From positions 1 through 25,331 of the forward strand of contig JASLIH010000089.1 in NCBI GenBank assembly GCA_030152105.1: a DNA stretch of 25,331 nucleotides. The letters run 5' to 3'. Below the pieces are notes generated by a model. That model saw nothing but the letters and a program-made list of their open reading frames with translations. It had not been told where the DNA came from and did no database searches. The position numbers and the translations under genes were made by a program. Shown here in pieces: positions 23,654-25,331 of this stretch (position 1 is its first letter; each line of letters begins with the position of its first letter). This stretch comes from Actinomycetes bacterium. Lineage in GTDB: Bacteria; Actinomycetota; CALGFH01.

Positions 23654-23659
23654 AACCTA
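23654..23659 (-). promoter_or_regulatory. Possible leaderless -10 for dinG
   Basis: On the minus strand TAGGTT occupies positions -12 to -7 relative to the A of the dinG ATG (23647), which fits a TANNNT -10 driving a leaderless mRNA. There is no Shine-Dalgarno before this ATG. No convincing -35 was found. Confidence 0.3.
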
Positions 23660-23702
23660 ACGGGCGACCGCGACATCGCGGCCGCGTCGTCCACAGGGAA
23701 CG

Positions 23703-23858
23703 TCAGGAGCCCTTGGGGCGCTTGAAGAAGGCGATCGTGCCGCCGACCTCGGCGGTGTGGACGGCGACCAGCTCCCAGCCGTCGTCACCCCAGTTGTCGA
23801 GGATCTGCTTGGTGTTGTGGGGCAACAGCGGGACGGTCGCGTACTCCCAGGCGGTCAT
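23703..23858 (-). CDS. 51-aa DUF4177-like microprotein
   Basis: Reading minus from ATG 23858 gives a 51-aa product, MTAWEYATVPLLPHNTKQIL then DNWGDDGWELVAVHTAEVGG and IAFFKRPKGS, ending in TGA. The pattern WEYATVPL ... KQILDNWGDDGWELVAV ... FFKRPKG matches the short actinobacterial DUF4177-type family, including a ~50-aa Mycobacterium tuberculosis protein (Rv3678A, from memory) that sits next to a RidA gene there as well. It is a beta-alpha-beta mini-domain with no catalytic residues. GGGAG precedes the ATG by 4-5 bases. It lies 42 bp after the whiB stop and is probably co-transcribed. Function is unknown. Confidence 0.85.
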   Translation of the reverse strand: MTAWEYATVPLLPHNTKQILDNWGDDGWELVAVHTAEVGGTIAFFKRPKGS

Positions 23859-23874
23859 GGCACTCCCATTGCTC

Positions 23875-23900
23875 GGCTACCGGCTGAGGGAGGCTACCGG
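23875..23900. repeat. Short direct repeat GGCTACCGG x2
   Basis: GGCTACCGG occurs at 23875-23883 and 23892-23900, a 17-bp period, in the 42-bp gap between the whiB stop and the microprotein start. It may be a regulatory half-site pair or chance in GC-rich DNA. Confidence 0.3.
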
Positions 23901-24197
23901 TCAGCCGGCGCGGCGAGCCAGGAGCTGCCGGCGCTCGTACTCGTTCAGCCCGCCCCAGATGCCATGGGGCTCGCGGACCAGCAGGGCGTACTCGCGGCAC
24001 TCGGCCAGCACCGGGCAGGTGCGGCAGATCGCCTTGGCGGCGGACTCGCGAGCCAGCCGCTCCTCCTTGCGCTCCAGGTGGTTGGGAGCGAAGAACAGGT
24101 TGGAGACCGGGCCCTTGCAGGCGGCACGGTACTGCCAGCCGATCTGGAGGTCCGTGGATGTCAGGCCGCCGGCCGCGGCGCCCGATGACGTGGCCAT
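23901..24197 (-). CDS. WhiB-family Fe-S transcriptional regulator
   Basis: The 98-aa protein carries the four conserved cysteines of the Wbl [4Fe-4S] fold: Cys27 (RAACKGP), Cys58, Cys61 and Cys67 (AICRTCPVLAEC). The GIWGGL turn (79-84) and basic tail (ERRQLLARRAG) follow. Wbl proteins bind region 4 of the principal sigma factor and sense O2, NO or redox. The EPHGIWGGL block and the WQ...C spacing look more like WhiB3-type than WhiB4/WblA-type proteins, judging from memory, so no symbol is given. AAGGAA lies about 6-7 bases before ATG 24197. A good promoter is at 24231-24259. The microprotein gene follows. Confidence 0.94.
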   Translation of the reverse strand: MATSSGAAAGGLTSTDLQIGWQYRAACKGPVSNLFFAPNHLERKEERLARESAAKAICRTCPVLAECREYALLVREPHGIWGGLNEYERRQLLARRAG

Positions 24198-24230
24198 GCC
24201 GTTCCTTGTTCCTTCCTCGCCCCGGATGGC

Positions 24231-24259
24231 AGCGTAACCCAGGGCACCTGCGGCCTCAA
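24231..24259 (-). promoter_or_regulatory. Sigma70-type promoter for whiB
   Basis: On the minus strand -35 TTGAGG (24259-24254) and -10 TACGCT (24236-24231) are separated by 17 bp. The predicted transcription start is near 24224, giving a ~27-base leader that contains the AAGGAA ribosome-binding site. Nothing else in the 132 bp between the slipin stop and whiB matches as well. Confidence 0.5.
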
Positions 24260-24329
24260 TCTCCAGGCAGTAACGCTTTTGTTGCGGGTCAGGTATCCCA
24301 CAACCCGCTTCAATCCGGCGTAAAGGGCG

Positions 24330-25220
24330 CTAGGCGGGGCGGCCGTTGCCATGGTCGGGCGGGCGCCCTTCCTCCGGCCCCTGAGGGCCCTGGGTCGGCG
24401 GCGGCGGAACCGGCGAGGGTGGGGGCGCGACCGGTCGGCCGTTGTCCGGGTCGCCGCCGCTGGAACGCCCGATCAGGCTCAGCAGCTCGATCGGGATCGG
24501 CATGACCAGGGTCGAGTTCTGCTCGGTGGCCACGGCGGCGACCGTCTGGAGGAAGCGGATCTGCATCGCCCCAGGGTTCTGGCTGAGGACGGCGGCCGCG
24601 TCGGACAGCAGGCGGGAGGCCCGCCGCTCGGCGTCGGCCGAGATCAGCAGCGCTCTGGCCTCCCGGTCGGCCTCGGCCTCGCGGGCCATGGCACGGCGCA
24701 GGTCGTCGGGCAGGTCGACGTCCTTGACCTCGACGCTGAGGACCTGGACCCCCCACTCGTGGGTGACCCTGGCGATGATCCCGTGCAGCTCCCGGTTGAT
24801 CGACTCGCGCTCGCTCAGCAGTGTGTCCAGGTCGTACTTCCCGAGGCTGGCCCGCAGGTTGGTCTGGGCGGACTGGCTGACCGCGAACAGGTAGTTCTGG
24901 ACCTTGACGACCGCCGCGACCGGCTCCTCCACCCGGGCGTAGACGACCGCGTCGACCCGCATGGTGACGTTGTCCTTGGTGATCACGTCCTGGGGCGGGA
25001 CGTTCATGGCCACCGTCTGGATGGTGACCGTGCGCATCCGGTCGATCCCGAACGGCAGCAGGATGATCAGGCCCGGCCCCTTGGGCCTGCCCCTCACCCG
25101 GCCCAGCCGGAAGACGACCCCGCGCTCGTACTCCTGGAGCACATGGAACATCGAGACGATGCCCCAGACGATCAGGGCGATCACGGCGACCACGATCAGG
25201 ACGACCACCCAGGTGCTCAT
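24330..25220 (-). CDS. Slipin/stomatin-like SPFH-domain membrane protein
   Basis: The 296-aa protein has an N-terminal membrane helix (about 4-25, VVVLIVVAVIALIVWGIVS), then the slipin signature YERGVVFRLGR (31-41), GPGLIILLPFGIDRM, the SPFH core with VDAVVYARVEEPVAAVVKV and LRASLGKYDLDTLLSERESI, and the DVDLPDDLRRAMAREAEADR block that opens a coiled coil (about 165-215). The tail (about 255-296) is Pro/Gly-rich and low complexity. SPFH proteins oligomerise into membrane rings and scaffold proteases or other complexes. An NfeD partner is common but none is visible here, and the window ends 111 bp upstream. GGGAGGG stands 7 bases before ATG 25220. No confident promoter was found in 25221-25331. 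Confidence 0.92.
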   Translation of the reverse strand: MSTWVVVLIVVAVIALIVWGIVSMFHVLQEYERGVVFRLGRVRGRPKGPGLIILLPFGIDRMRTVTIQTVAMNVPPQDVITKDNVTMRVDAVVYARVEEPVAAVVKVQNYLFAVSQSAQTNLRASLGKYDLDTLLSERESINRELHGIIARVTHEWGVQVLSVEVKDVDLPDDLRRAMAREAEADREARALLISADAERRASRLLSDAAAVLSQNPGAMQIRFLQTVAAVATEQNSTLVMPIPIELLSLIGRSSGGDPDNGRPVAPPPSPVPPPPTQGPQGPEEGRPPDHGNGRPA

Positions 25221-25331
25221 GGGGCGTCCCTCCCGTCCAGCTCGTCCGGTTCCAGAATGCTGTGCTTAGTTTGTCACAGGATGTGGACGGCCAGACCCCT
25301 CCCGGCCGAGATCGGTGACCGGGCCCTCGGT

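Noticed and set aside
21641..23725. 694-codon plus-strand frame opposite dinG
   Set aside because: Composition is that of an antisense shadow, while dinG has complete helicase and Fe-S motifs.
24270..24329. Terminator after the slipin gene
   Set aside because: GCGGGT/ACCCGC is only a 6-bp stem with a 13-nt loop and no U-run, too weak to call.
1..25331. Mobile elements, CRISPR arrays, phage genes or biosynthetic megasynthases
   Set aside because: No transposase, integrase, terminal inverted repeats, spaced repeats or phage structural motifs were seen, and all genes read as ordinary chromosomal families.

Overview
The window is very GC-rich and densely packed with genes. Most start sites follow purine-rich ribosome-binding sites, and GTG and TTG starts are common. 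The gene families (WhiB-type Fe-S regulator, ClpS next to DUF2017, F420-type luciferase-like oxidoreductase, CGNR zinc-finger regulator, DUF4177-like microprotein, YfjP-type GTPase pair) point to an actinobacterium (Actinomycetota). I cannot name a genus. Nothing looks like a prophage, insertion sequence, CRISPR array, rRNA or tRNA, and no gene-free stretch exceeds about 135 bp. It reads as ordinary core or soft-core chromosome.

Layout. 1-153 (-): edge-truncated GlsB/YeaQ-type small membrane protein. 285-3660 (+): two overlapping membrane-associated GTPases. 3657-5871 (-): F420-type LLM oxidoreductase followed by an MFS exporter. 5913-7995 (+): alpha/beta hydrolase overlapping a GT4 glycosyltransferase. 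7992-9662 (-): TPR-LuxR regulator, divergent from a SAM methyltransferase (9780-10586, +). 10678-12925 (+): the pxpABC 5-oxoprolinase operon with 4-bp overlaps. 12967-14603 (-): NUDIX hydrolase coupled to a LACTB2-like MBL hydrolase. 14705-18180 (+): selA-selB for selenocysteine insertion. 18186-18976 (+): clpS-DUF2017. 18992-20140 (-): CapA-type lipoprotein. 20217-20471 (-): small basic protein, divergent from a CGNR regulator (20587-21174, +) across an AT-richer control region. 21171-24197 (-): whiB, a 51-aa microprotein, dinG and ridA. 24330-25220 (-): slipin/SPFH membrane protein.

How the genes work together. Several sets are probably translationally coupled: GTPase pair, hydrolase-glycosyltransferase, pxpABC, NUDIX-MBL and selA-selB. 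ClpS with DUF2017 belongs to N-degron recognition for the Clp protease. WhiB and DinG are both predicted Fe-S proteins, and RidA detoxifies reactive enamines, so the right end has a stress or metabolite-damage flavour. SelA and SelB imply that the organism makes selenoproteins, but no tRNA-Sec, selD or UGA-recoded gene was recognised here.

I found no clearly new multi-gene system. The most interesting signals are the operator-like repeats around the promoter between the small basic protein and the CGNR gene, the two GTPases with different G4 motifs, three convergent gene pairs whose stop codons share one CTAG, several strong leader hairpins, and a SelB with a proline-rich insertion inside its winged-helix region.
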